A stretch of DNA of 44,868 nt from Neolecta irregularis DAH-3. Lineage: Eukaryota > Ascomycota > Neolectomycetes > Neolectales > Neolectaceae. Below the pieces are notes generated by a model. The model had not been told where the DNA came from. It searched no databases and worked only from the letters and a program-made list of their open reading frames with translations. The translations under genes and the position numbers were made by a program. The stretch spans positions 1 to 44,868 of the forward strand of contig LXFE01000400.1 of the NCBI GenBank assembly GCA_001929475.1. Direction: 5' to 3'. Below are positions 1 through 12,166 of the stretch, piece by piece. The number at the start of each line of letters is the position of its first letter. The first letter of the stretch is position 1.

Positions 1-524
1 AACGTCCAAAAAAGTCATAAAAAGTAAATTACAAGTTGAGGTGGTTGTAACTTGAGATTCATGAATATTTGTTTTAGCTCGTACGCTGCCATTAGTATTC
101 ATAAGCTTTGGATATAGTTCTGACAAAGATGTTTCAACTATCCCTTGGTTTGGAATAACTGTATACAAACAACCGATGCGTGAATTGAAGTGGATGTTTC
201 CGATGGTACGAGTCCCGGTTCACTGCACATCGGGGAATATAGCTTTCGCCTAGCTTTAATCAGACGGAGGAATAGCACTTCCTACCGGTTCATTAATTAC
301 TGGGGTTTCGTGTTTCTGCGTGGTGCGGATACCAATATTGAGGACACGCTGATCAGATGCCGGAGTTAACTACGCTAGCTATCGTATTGTCATCCAACGT
401 CTATGATAAGCAATTTTTGTTTCAGAGAAGATTCTAGCTCATTTTTCCATCGCTCGACCCACATACCGGCTTTACGGAAAGAAAAAACTGATTTATTCTC
501 GCCCCTTGGAATTCTTAAAGTTCA
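1..524. other. 5' flank of the dioxygenase-P450 gene, no gene seen
   Basis: I see no long reading frame, RNA gene or repeat here. The stretch is AT-rich and ends 1 nt before the chosen start codon of the fusion gene. It probably holds that gene's promoter and perhaps the tail of a gene lying outside the window. Confidence 0.5.
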
Positions 525-3500
525 ATGATTAACCTTTTCATTGCTTTGGTCCTGCTAGCCACTGATATTGTTCTTTCAAATCAGTTACCTTATCGTCCTG
601 GCCCCCATTTCACTAACCCAGAGGCTGTTTCTTCTGATTCGACTAATTGCTTCGTTGACTATATTAAAGAAGCTGTAAGATCAGATCCTCATGGACAGAT
701 CGGTCAAGTATTCCAAGGTGAAATCGATGAAAGAGTTGTTTCGCTTTCGGATCTGCAAAATTCTCTTGCAGTTGTCAGTAATTCGAAAGTTCAACCGGCT
801 TCTATCAAGGATCTCAAGCAATCTTCTGAAACCAAAGATACTCGGCAAGAAGCTGAGAAACTCTTCGATTACCTTGGATTCCCGCTCGATACCTCCTGTA
901 CTGCTCACAAATCCAAATGGTACTATCGAACATCAGACGGAAGTTGTAATTGGCTTAAAGCAGGTGAATCCAATTTAGGCAGCACTGGTTCTCCTCATCA
1001 ACGGGATTTCGATCAGACATCATACAAGGATGGCATTAGCGAACCTCGAGACGGCCCAAACGCGAGAGAGTTGTCAAACATTTTCTTTAAAAGAAAAGAT
1101 CGAATTGCGTTTCAACATACGCCAGTTCTCTTGGGATTAATACAAGTACATGTTGTAAGCTTCCATCATTCTTACAATCCAGTTCATCATTCACGATATT
1201 ACATATTCTGAAGATTCACCGACAGAGTTCATCGACGTTCCCGTCCCAAAAGGGGATGAACATTTCGATCCCCATGGTTGGGGAAACGCTACTCTGCGAG
1301 TTCAAAGAACTGCTTCAGTTGTTGGTTCTGGGACGGACAGCTCAAACCCCAGACAACATATGAATATGGCAACAACCTGGCTTGATGTTAGTTCATTATA
1401 CGGCTCAACTGAAGAGGTTTCTCTTGCTCTCCGGCTCTTTTTGAATGGGAAATTAAATTATACCGTTGCCTCAGATGGTAGTCATTACCTTCCTTTTAAT
1501 TCTCGCAAAATCCCTCTTCGTACAAAACCCGGCGTTGCGATTTCAGATTTGTTCGCTGGGGGTGACGCTCGAACTAATGAAGACTGGGTTATGCTTGCGG
1601 TACATACCCTTCTTCTTCGCGAACATAATCGGATGTGTGATATTGTTGCATCTCAATATCCGAATTGGAACGATGAAAGAATCTACCAAACTGTTCGATT
1701 GTTGATGAGTGCAAAAGCTTCATTAATTGCAAACTCCTATCAGATGGCTTACTGGACAGCAGATATGCCTTGGCCTCAAAATGATGGTACAGTTGGTAGC
1801 AAATACTTTGCTTATCTGCAGGATTCCCGCTTTTTCGACAGGTCTACGGTAAAAATGTTATATCCTTCAATCCTGTACACAAATATCCTTGGCCCACTGT
1901 AATGAAGCATAATCGTCCTACCGTAGCTTCTGCGGAGATGGCAATTGGATATCGTTTCCACGAGCTTATCATATCCAAAATACCTCTTATTGATCCAAAA
2001 GGACATACAACCTATAAGGAACTTTTCAAATCTGCATTTGATTCCCGGGGATTTATGCAAGCTGGGCTCGATAATATTCTCCGAGGAATGGCCTCCGTTG
2101 ATATTCCCAACTTCAAGTCCGGAGTCGACGAAGATTTTAGAAGTGCCGGCGACTATCGGTCTCACATGTTCGATATTGTTACTTGGTCGATTGTACATGA
2201 GCGCGAACAAGGGGTGCCGACTTTTAATCAATATTTCCGGGCTTATATGAACTCTGAGCCTAAACCAGCCGTCCAAGTTCATCCTCGTGAATCGTTCGAG
2301 GATTTCTCTACAGATCCGGAAGTTGTAAGACAGCTGAAACGTCTTTATAAATCTCCAGAAGACGTGGATTTGACGGTTGGTCTTCAACTTGAGGAAGAAG
2401 GGTTCCCTGGTGCAGAGCAAGTCCCTAAATCCGCATTGATCATTTCCCTTCTAAGCTTATTCGGCGTGGGCAATGCAGATCGCTTCCAACCTGGGTATGC
2501 CTTTAACATACCTTTACTCAAGTTTAGAAATGCTGTCATGAGATGTTTTCTAATCGATACCCCATGGGATTGCCACCCTACGAACGCTCTTGAGGAAATG
2601 ATATGGGAAGCTAGTCCCCTTGAGTCGTTCCCAAATGCTCGTTGGTTTAGCGATTTCTGGATGAAGGAGCTTGATTTTCCTGCACATGGAACAAATCTCC
2701 TTTGGCGAATCATCACCGAAAACTCAGGTGTTAAATGTCTTCAGAAAAATCCACTATTTCCTGTGTCTGAGAATAACCCAGTCGTTTGCGCCCTTGATAC
2801 CAATAAATCGATGGCTGACAGGATACTTCATGTCGCTACAATGCCTGTCAGAGTTGCCAAAAATGTCATTCATTATAACACAACTGAAGCCCTCATAGCA
2901 ATCATCTCTGTCTTTGTGTTGCTATGGATCATTCGCGGTTATAGGAAGATGCTATATCCTCCTATTTTGCGCGGTTTGCCATTGTTCGGAATGCTCCTCC
3001 GTTTCGTGAACCAGTCAAAATATATTGTTGAAGACGGTATCCGCCAGTTCGGTGGAAGAGCTTTTGGATTCAAGATAGCTGGTTTGAAGTACTTCATCAG
3101 CCGGAATGCGCAAGATATCCAATTTGCCGCCGATGAGTATGATGCATTCTCAGTGAAGGAATATTTCAGATTGATCAATTTTGATGTCGTTGTTGGTGCA
3201 GAATTCTTTGAATCTGAGATTTACACGATGCTTATTCGCGAAAATCTTCTTAGCGCTCATAAATTGTCTCGGTTTTCCGCTGTTACTGAAGATGCCTCGA
3301 AGCAGTTCCTTCGTCAATATCCTTTTGATAAAGATCAGAAGATCAGCCGTTGGCTTCAAGATTACATGATCTTTGTTCTTTCGCGAATGATCATCGGAGG
3401 AGAAAGTTACGATGAACCAGAACTTCTAAGGGCATTCAGGGCTATCAATGACGATTCTGTACATACTTGTCGGACTATTCAATCGCTGATAACGCAGGTG

Positions 3501-4319
3501 TCCGCTATGGGTTTCGCATCCCTCCTACCCAGACGATTCAAACATCTTGCCGGTTACAGAATTCGTAAACATCTACAAGTTATTCGCAAAATCCTCATAC
3601 CCGTCATTAAACATCGTCGGAAAGAACCAAACAAGTATTTCGATTTTCTCAAATGGATTCTCCAGCAGCCAATTAGCAATGAAAAGACTTCTGACCTTGT
3701 CGCAATTATACTCTACGTTGCACTTACAAATCTTATATCCGGCTTACCAAATGCGTTCTACGATATAATTGAAATTCCAGGATATCAAGACGAACTTCTA
3801 CGAGAGGTTAAATATGCAAGTGTGCACGAGGTGAGACCACAACATGCAGGAGGACCGTGGAACTGCCTTCGCGGGTCAATTTATGAAAGCCTGCGAATGG
3901 CTTCACAGATGACTGGTCCGGCTCGATTACTGACCAAAGAAGTTAACTTGCCAAGCGATCCAAAAGTTACTCTGCCTGTTGGCTCGGTCTTTTCGCTCAG
4001 CGCATACCTTGCAAGCTACAACTCAAATAACTGGGGTTCTGATTGGGACACCTTTAAGTCCACCCGATTTCATTCGCACCGATCGGATCGTTATGTGAAC
4101 GCATTTCACTCGTCCTATCTGGCTTTTGGTCTCGGAAGGAATATGTGTCCAGGTCGTTTCTTTGGTGTTCAGACTATCATGATTATGCTCCGAGAACTCA
4201 TGATAATATATGAGTTTGAAACTCCTATCCAAAAGAGTGCCAAACAAATCGATAAATACACATGGAAAAATGGACAAGTCATAAGGAAGGAAGTTCAAGT
4301 TCTAGTTGTTCGTCGATAG
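525..4319 (+). CDS. Heme fatty-acid dioxygenase / cytochrome P450 fusion (Ppo/LDS-like)
   Basis: Three exons (525-1145, 1183-1786, 1822-4319) with 37 and 35 nt introns give exactly 1,240 residues. Residues 1-18 look like a secretion signal. Residues about 110-740 are an animal-heme-peroxidase/dioxygenase domain: distal-His motif HDI at 211-213, a DPHGWGN loop, WLDVSSLYG at 273, EHNR at 354, and YRFH at 452-455. YRFH matches the YRWH/YHWH catalytic Tyr plus proximal His of Ppo and cyclooxygenase enzymes. A hydrophobic segment (765-779) followed by RGYRK then leads into a P450 domain (about 790-1240) with ExxR at 1097-1100 and FGLGRNMCPG holding heme Cys1184. By family, the first domain should make a fatty-acid hydroperoxide and the P450 should rearrange it to an oxylipin. 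The signal peptide, internal membrane segment and peroxidasin-like sequence are unlike standard cytosolic Ppo enzymes, so substrate and product are unknown. Confidence 0.85.
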
Positions 4320-5312
4320 GGGAATCTTTCGAGGTTAGGTATTTGTGATGGTTCATATTATTGCTCATATGCCCTAGTTTGTGTTCTGTATGTGGCACGG
4401 ATATAATACATTTAGCCTTGCGAAGGATATTTAAGGGATCTCCTTGTTTCTTTTCTATGATCTTTCTGCTTCTTGTAGCTGGGGCGGATATACTCTATCC
4501 ATCCAAGCCAAGAATTAAAGAACTGTTCTGTTTTGTCCAAGCTGTGTTATTCCAATCATTACGAAATCTGACATACTGGGAAGCAGTGGCGTTTTACAAT
4601 ACAGTTCAGATGATAAATATCACAGGAGTCCGGCTATGCCTATCTCCACGTTCTTTTCAGCATTTCTTCTCTCCTCAGTAATCCAAACCCTAACTTACTC
4701 TTTACATGATTGGAAGCAGTGACGTTTATATATAGGCCGTGATTGTTGCTCTTATATTACTAAAACCAATCTGCCAGTTTAAAGCGGTCTTTGGTAGGGA
4801 CTACAATTTAGAAACCAAAGTCTTACTTAAACGATCCTCTTCCCGAAATTGCCGAAATTTATCCTCAAAGATCATGACCAAATTAAGAGGAGACTAGCAA
4901 AATTTTGCTCAGCAACCAGTAAGTATGTCGCGGCTTACTGCACGCAATAATTTTGCGTCAGAAACAAAGAGATATTCAAAAATTCAGAGAAACCAATAAT
5001 GTGTCATGCATGCATAGCAACAAAAAGAATCCTACTTGGAAAGTGTTCTGGGGCATCTCCAGCTGATTCTCGATTCTCCTGTCTGTTCAGGTGTCTCATT
5101 TCTGTGGATCCCTAAGAGGAGCGCCACATATACATTCAGAGCCAAGACATTGCACCAGCCGCATACTCCAAAAATCACTTACCAGCTCTCGCACTGCTTT
5201 TCGCTACAATTCTTATATTCTTCTACAGAACAATATAAAATGTCCAGTTCTTCGAACCAGGTCGGCTTTGCCCTACTGTTTTTTAGAAACTATTCCCTAC
5301 CTTATTTTCAAA
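4320..5312. other. Intergenic, about 1 kb, no supported gene
   Basis: Only short chance ORFs occur here; the longest on + (4361-4681) has no recognisable motif and follows directly on the fusion gene's stop. The right end holds the chitinase promoter. Confidence 0.5.
5234..5240 (+). promoter_or_regulatory. TATA-like box of the chitinase gene
   Basis: TATAAAA lies 73 nt upstream of the chosen chitinase start at 5313. This is a reasonable distance for a fungal TATA box. The assignment rests on position and sequence only. Confidence 0.4.
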
Positions 5313-6815
5313 ATGAAGGTTGCACTTGCACTCTCGTTTTTAGTGCTTTCTACAACTGCCTCTGTCTACATACCTTCGCCTGAAATAAGGTTGTCATTGG
5401 TAGGCTATCATCGACCCCACATGCTGAATTATAATAGAACAGTTGTCCATCTGAATGTTTCCAAGCGCTGACATTAACACCAATATTGTCAATTACCACG
5501 TCTACGCGAGTCGCTAGCTCAACATCAATTCCCCAAACAACTTCTTTGGCACCTTCAAGCTCACAGATACCAATTAAAACCTCAGGTAGAGCTATTGTTG
5601 CATATTGGGCCGACTGGATCAATGCTACATTACCATATACATCTATTCCTTGGAACTTTATCACTCACCTCAATTATGGTTCGGCGCTTTGTCTGTGTGT
5701 GTTATAACAATCAAAGCCTTTTCTATCCTCAAATCAGACTACTCCATCTCCTTCGAGACTGATTATCTTCTCATGCCACTCGTTAAGCTGGCGCATCAAA
5801 ATAACGTCAAAGTTCTCATGTCTGTGGGAGGGTGGACGGGCAGTGTCTACTTTTCGCCAATGGCCAAGTCTGTAACTTCTCGTGCTACATTTATTGCAAA
5901 TTGTATGACTTTGATCAATACCTATGGGCTTGATGGTATTGATATCGATTGGGAATATCCTGGTTTGATCTGCAATAATTAATGATTTTTTAATATATAG
6001 GTCGTCTTGGAGATACTTGCAATCAGTGGGATGCCCAGAATGATTCCAATAACTTCCTTCAGCTCCTGAAAGAACTTCGCATAGCAATGGGCTCATCTCT
6101 CGAAATTTCACTCGCTGTCCGAGTTCAGCCTTTTGACGGTCCTAATGGCCCGCTAAAAAATGTCAGTGCTTTCTCACAATATGTGAATCGGTTCAATATC
6201 ATGGCATATGATATTTCAGGTGCTGGTTGGAGTTCCGTTACTGGACCAAATGCTCCTCTTAATGGCCCTCTCAGCGTTGAGCAGGCTTGGGGTGATTGGA
6301 CGGCCGCTGGTATTCCTGCCTCTCAACTCTCTATGGGGACTGCTTTCTACGGGCGGGCCTTTACCCTTATTGATGGAAACTCACCTTCCCTCAACGGAAT
6401 CTCTAACAATTTTTTGACTGGACAAGTCCGAGCCGGTGATGATAACGATGCTTTATGGCAAGATCCTTGCGGCGGCCCTGCAGTCTATAGCGGAGTCTGG
6501 AAATTCAATAATCTGGTAACCCAGGGGATACTCTCAGGATCGAATTATGATCAAGTCGCTTCTGGATGGACGAGAAAAGTGGATAACCTGTCGCAAACGC
6601 CCTATATATGGAATTCAGTGACAAAGCAATTCATTTCCTATGATGACCCAGTCTCATTGAAATCCAAGGTAGCTTATGTCAAGGCTCAGGGAGCTGGTGG
6701 GATTATGTTATGGGAACTGAGTCAGGTATAGAACAATAAGCTTCACAAAACTGATCTTAAGGATTACATGGCCGAATGGCCTTTGTTGAAGGCTCTACAG
6801 GGATTCAGGACATAG
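5313..6815 (+). CDS. Secreted GH18 (class V) chitinase
   Basis: Five exons (5313-5389, 5443-5678, 5717-5962, 6001-6725, 6762-6815) sum to 1,338 nt, or 445 residues. The start gives a clear signal peptide (MKVALALSFLVLSTTAS). A Ser/Thr/Pro-rich linker precedes the GH18 barrel, which begins at VAYWADW. The second intron restores the family motif HLNYAFS. Strand beta-3 SVGGW is present, and the catalytic signature DGIDIDWE ends in the proton donor Glu184. NIMAYD and the closing GGIMLWELSQD are also typical. It should hydrolyse chitin at the cell surface or outside the cell, in wall remodelling or nutrition; I see no chitin-binding module. The first intron (5390-5442) is the least certain junction, and the 5679 donor GTTCGG is weak but the protein fit is strong. 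Confidence 0.88.
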
Positions 6816-7294
6816 TATGAATAAGTAAATATAGAGCACTAGACTTAACTTGATCTGCTACAGTATTTCCCACTATTTGTACAGAAAGAAAGACATGTCA
6901 TCTGGCGCAACTCATAGAAATTTTGATTTGATTATATTGCATTGTCTGGCTTTTCCATTAACATTCTCCAGATTTCCATACTTTGAATGGCGTTCGATTG
7001 GGAATTTGGGACTTCTTGTTTCGAATTCGTGATAGCTTTTTTCAGGTTCTCATTGCTGTCTCGTTAGTGGAGATATACTAGAACTTCGGTATTAACATAC
7101 ATGGCTTCGCAGGTTTTTAGAATCTTTTGGAGCTCAAGCAAAATCAATCCCTCTATTTCAGTGGCACCAAAAGAACCGCTGATATATAAGAAACATGACG
7201 AGCTTTGGATTCACATACACAGCGTAGGTATTTAAAAGGTTGGGACTCGACATGAGGTTAAGCTACTCTCTAACCAGCCACCTCTTCGCCCAAA
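6816..7294. other. Intergenic between chitinase and CDC26
   Basis: No credible ORF, RNA gene or repeat. It should contain the chitinase 3' end and the CDC26 promoter; I could not place a convincing core element. Confidence 0.5.
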
Positions 7295-7519
7295 ATGCTC
7301 CGACGAGAAGCTACACAGCTTTCTCTTGTCCAAGAAGATATAAACGAATACGATGATCACATGCGGAAGAAAGGGCTTTCTGCTTCAAGATCTCCGAACG
7401 CTAGTACTCCTGATTACCGCCGTGAAGAGGGTTTCGACGGTCATCGAGCGTATGCACAAAGTCGTTTAGAGATGTCTCATGCCGAGCGGATTGGTGCAAG
7501 GCTACAAGGGGGAGGGTGA
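7295..7519 (+). CDS. CDC26: Anaphase-promoting complex subunit Cdc26/Hcn1 (Apc12)
   Basis: A single-exon 74-residue protein beginning MLRREATQLSLVQEDINEYD. Cdc26/Hcn1 proteins start MLRR(K/N)PT and continue with a short helix ending in an acidic stretch and a Tyr or Phe. In known structures the acetylated N-terminal Met and the MLRR segment insert into the TPR superhelix of Cdc16/Apc6 and stabilise it. The tail carries the AERIGARL segment, comparable to the (R)xRIG element in fission yeast Hcn1. The length fits the family (roughly 70-125). Role: a structural chaperone-like subunit of the APC/C ubiquitin ligase in the nucleus. The match rests on the N-terminal motif and size. Confidence 0.75.
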   Translation: MLRREATQLSLVQEDINEYDDHMRKKGLSASRSPNASTPDYRREEGFDGHRAYAQSRLEMSHAERIGARLQGGG

Positions 7520-7662
7520 TCAGGCGGCATGTACACACAACCTAAATGCAGTTTATGTACTGATTAGAAAAGAAATCAAAGGGAATACTATTGTACATTC
7601 TTCGATTACGCCATGATCATATACCCGAAATTATAGCTGGAAACAATGAAAGGACTGCTCAT

Positions 7663-10600
7663 TCAGTGGGAGGATATGCCTTTCAGCTTTATTTTGAGTT
7701 TTGTTAGAACTGTCGCTGGAGGTGTTTCCCCTACAGCTGGCAGGGTGTATTCAGGAGATGCGACTTCTTGTTCAACCTTGGGGGTTACCCTGGACTGTTT
7801 AAGGGGTTTTGTATTTAACTTGATTTTGCTGCGGCGAGGGAGGAGAGCAGGGGATTGATTTTTAATAACGAGATGTCCCTGGCGACTGTCAGAAAGTATT
7901 CAGTTGTTGTTTCATACTCGTTCAACCAATATAGCCATTAACCTCGGCTTTAATGCCTCGCACTTGAGCACTAACAATAACGAACTTCTGACTTCATAGA
8001 GGATACGACAGGCATCTAGTAGAATTCGTCTTGTGAAAGGACTCGCACGAGGAGAGCTATTGTATTAAACCGAATCTAGGCAGCGGATTATACTTAGCGA
8101 TTCTCCAAATTGCTTTCTTCAAATACTCTTCCTGGCCAATTTCCTTTCTTAGTGCTGTGATGGCTCCCACAATATTCTTTCTAGCCATTATGTCCCTTCT
8201 CTGTTCCGCAGATGCGGAGGGATCATCTTCAACAACCATGATCCCATTTGTTTGAGGCATTGACCCTGTAGGTCGACTCAGAATAGCCATCGCCCCCAGT
8301 CCAGTGAGGATCGAATTTTCGAGGCAATGCTTGACGAAGAAGGATTCATCCGAAGCCAATGTTGTAAAAATGTATTTTACTAAAGGCTCTTGCCGCAACG
8401 CACCAAGACGTAGCATTACATCGAAAGCTTGACTTCGTACTGGGTCGAGATTTCCAGGTCTCGTATACGCAAGAAGCTCGCGATAATTGGTTGGTATTAA
8501 GCCTAGTTGAGCCAATTCGGACTTGATTTGTAAAGCCGTCCGCACAATGATATTTTGATACGATGGTCGAAGATGGTCCATACGCTGACATCTTTCAATT
8601 TCAGTGATCGCAGAGTTTGTCATTGCAATTGATTCGGAGTCCGCGAAGTGAATGTCATACTCTAATGGGTCTCTATTTTTGGGGATGAGTGTCGATGCAA
8701 GTGCTTTCATGAGCATAGCGAGATAATAAGCATCCGAGTACTTGAATTAGTTTTAACGTGATTAATATTGCCATACCTCATTGTTAGAATTGTCGTTGTG
8801 TTTCAACAGCTCAACTAAAAACTGCTTGACGCTCGTGGGTGTTTCTCCATTAGCCATGCGTATCATGGAGATAGCACGAGGTATCGACGATTTGACGAAA
8901 TAATCAGTGGTGTCGCTAAAATCGTTTCCAAGAGGTGTCATTGACTCAGGAAAGCAATAACCTGCTTGAAAAGCTTTTGCTAGATGCAGCTGACCAAGAT
9001 TGTTGAGTTCGGCAGTTGCAAAATTGGTTAGCGCATAAGCCGCTTCTTGACGGATGCCATAGTAATAGCGACGATCCATCAATGTACGAACCAGGATTGT
9101 TGAACCCATTTGAGTCCCCTTGGAAGTGGCGAAATGTCGAATAGCCTGCCAGTATCAGAATATACATCTTGCTATAATACCTCATATTGCGCCATCACGT
9201 CTCGATCTTGTTGTAGCTGCGATAAGAACATATAATCCGGTTGCTGCACAATAATTTCACCAATCCATTCACAATCTGCATCAATGCGTAACCATTCAAA
9301 TGCTTCATCTGCCATTTTGTCCTCATCTTCTTTCGTCCAATCACTCAGCATCCATTGTTGCAGTTCCTCCTCTGTCTGAAGAACATCGCCTAATGCACTG
9401 ATCATAACATCCGTAGCTTCTTCATTACCATCTTCATCGTTATTATTAAGGGCTCGCATATTCCTGAAGCGTTTTCGTCGACGTAAACGTTTGTACTTAG
9501 TGTTGTAAGGTATATCTATTTTTGTGAAGGTATCCCGGATATCTACAACATGATCATATGGTGTACCATCTGCCTCATGTATTCGAATAGTCATAGGTCC
9601 CTATTTCATCAGATTTGTTGGACTGAGAATCCATACGGAGAAGGCCGGTCGTACGGGATGAACCGTCTGATCATTCAGACGCCTCTTCGCTTCATCGCAA
9701 AAATTTTCAACACTGAGTTTTCTCTCGCCGGGTTCCTGGGCTTGAACCTGTCGAATTCCCATTTCGATAACCAATTTCTTTTTGTTGAACCTTTGAACCA
9801 CTCGAATTTTTGGATATCCTGAGCCAAATATCCACTGCTGTGCAAAAGAGTCCAGCTTAACATGCGAGACCTTTTCACAGGTCTTAACAAAATGGGCTGT
9901 TGAAAGGCATCCTGACTGTAGATCTCCTGATATCGCTTGAAGAAATAGCTTAGGTATAACTCGTGAGAGCCCAAATGAAATACCAGATTTCGTGATGCGG
10001 TGTTCGAGAACGAACAAGACGACAGGGGCCTTGAGATCAACGAAATCGATGTCATCTTGAGCAGCGAATCCGGGAAGGCGAGCCGCATATAAGGGTTCGC
10101 GATTTATATCTTCCTCCATAATCTTCTCCATAGCCTATTGAGGTTAATACCGGATTACCACAGGTCATCATGCCTTTTTCATCCGAAATCGGTATTCATT
10201 GTTACCCATCAATCTTTTCATGAACAGGCTCGTGACGTAGTGCCCCAATCCTGCAGTGATCCAAGCATCTGGCCTAGCGGTGTGAACTATTGTTTAAACT
10301 GCCAAGTTGTACCATTGCTTAGGGATGATATTGACACCCACCCATTGACTAACAATGCAATGGGTTATTGAATATGTGACATCATAAATTGTATCTAGGA
10401 CACTAGGGGGGAAAAGCATATAGTTACTGCAGATTGCCATAGTCGCTAGAGGCCCAGGCTTCAAAGGGGCATCTTCAACGAATATAATTTTGAAAGAAGT
10501 GAAAGGATAGGACCCGAAATCGCGAACCAGAAAATCAATGGCCTGCACTGTTAAAATCATCTTGCCATGAAGTGTAATATCAATACCTTACACATAAACA

Positions 10601-11919
10601 TACATGTGTTTCGTAGTTCACTTTCTCGATGTGGCAGACAATATCCGAGGATCTCGACTGAATTAACACCCATAGCTTCATCTTGTTCGCTTTCACGATA
10701 ATCACTCAGGTTGACCTTAGTAAATGGACCGGCTGCAAACCCGATATGTTGAGCAGAACTTGCTGAAATGAGACAATACGAGACAATCTTTTTCCGCGGA
10801 TCGGTCGGATGAGGCGACTTACTGTTAGCTAGTATTACCAGAACATATAGATACCTGATCGACCAAGTCGCCACAGCAAACAACGCTGATCTCAAGGTCG
10901 TCCTCTTCATCCCATTCTTCCATAAAGGTTTCCGTGCTATTCGGGCTAATATCCCAACGTTGTTTCCCTAATACATCCCCAAGAGTCTTGGGTACCGTAA
11001 TAGAGAATGTCCAAGTACACCGATCCCAGAGGCTATCAAGGCATGGAAAACAAAAACTTGCTGAACAGGGTGAGGTAGAATTTGTCATGAAAACATGGGC
11101 ATATCTCTAATATGAATCGTCAACTCCTGCAAGTTATTCCAGGGTTTTACCGGATCTTTTCTATCACACGCAACAAAATTTAAACCGGTGACTGAATTTT
11201 GGACTGAAAAGTCGATGCGGACTGTAACAGGCGCATACAATGTCGAGGCACTTTCGGGTTTGAACGGTGCTGGCGTGAACGGCGTGGCAGGTTCAGGAGT
11301 ACCTTCAATATAAGTTGAAATGTCATCAGCTTTTTATAACACCTTGTGCGCGTCCTGTGGGTAACAGCTGGGCAGCTGTAGCTGTCATATAATCCTGAGA
11401 AATAATTAATAAAGGTGGACTTCGCCCCACACCTGAGCCTCTATCTTAACATCTTTCGGGAAGGATATCTGTAAGCCTTGGGCAATCCCTTGATGTAACG
11501 CTCTTTCCAGCTTTTGGCGCAACAAATGATGCTGATGTACTGTCGAGCCGTTTGGGAGATGCAATTTATTAAATTCATCCGAATAATTATATTTGGAGGG
11601 AACACCGTTCACTTTAACTGCATGGATCTCTAATATAAATCAATACTTTTCCATATTGCTGAGGAACCCACTGCATTGTCGGCAATCAAGTTGAATGCTT
11701 CGGAGCAATGGATCGGTTGGAATTATCGTCAATTCTGCTGTTCCCTGCGTGTCGCTCAGCCTTGATTTCTTCCGAGTTGCTCAACACTTACATTAATCGC
11801 CTGCTCCTCGAAATTAATTTCCAGTGAGATATTCTCGTGTCCTGTACACCAGTCAGTCATTGAGCACTGCAGAAAACGTATAAATTGAAACCACGGCCAA
11901 GTACAACGGGCTCGGGCAT
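7663..11919 (-). CDS. TAF2: TFIID subunit TAF2
   Basis: A multi-exon gene read right to left. It starts at 11919 (MPEPVVLGRG), with a probable 28 nt first exon. Recognisable blocks in order: the N-terminal beta domain (SLEINFEEQ, IQLDCRQC joined over a 42 nt intron to KIHAVKVNGVPS); ASFCFPCLDS..CTWTFSITVP (an M1-aminopeptidase-like fold); SAQHIGFAAGPF; SYPFTSFKIIFVEDA; and a catalytically dead peptidase-like domain (VSQWVGVNIIPKQW in place of HExxH). HEAT-like C-terminal helices follow. Exons continue past the in-frame stop at 8057: a 55 nt intron (8016-8070) leads into DACRILYEVRSSLLL, and a last exon carries the basic tail with KIKL and KLKIKL up to the stop at 7663-7665. About 1,200 residues. 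It binds core promoter DNA within TFIID. The junction before the last exon is unresolved; two donors fit the phase. Confidence 0.88.
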
Positions 11920-12166
11920 AACCTCCCGCTGCTTGTTCAGAGTTGCATTCGCCGCGTCCCGCAAGATAGTCAAGTACTGCTAAAATCCGAGATTCGGCGA
12001 CAAGAAAGGAGAAAGCAGCAGTGATACGAGCGAGTCAGATCCGCAAAAGAGGCGTGGAGTTCAGCCTCGTCTGCCCGTGATCCTGCTCCCCGACATATCC
12101 AACCCTGGAGCATTTTCGTGGAGTCACCCGCTTTTCAATTTTTATGCTCTCTTCGTGAATTTTGGG

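Noticed and set aside
4361-4681. 106-codon + ORF after the dioxygenase-P450 gene
   Set aside because: No recognisable domain, odd composition, and it sits in the expected 3' UTR/intergenic zone.
4686-4696. AACCCTAAC resembling a telomere repeat unit
   Set aside because: A single unit with no tandem array, surrounded by unique sequence.
4579-4726. Two similar GGAAGCAGTG(G/A)CGTTT segments about 130 bp apart
   Set aside because: Short and imperfect, without flanking symmetry or a linked gene; not enough to call a repeat or mobile element remnant.
7646-7858. 70-codon + ORF
   Set aside because: The opposite strand carries the last exon of TAF2 with its Lys-rich tail, which explains the open frame.
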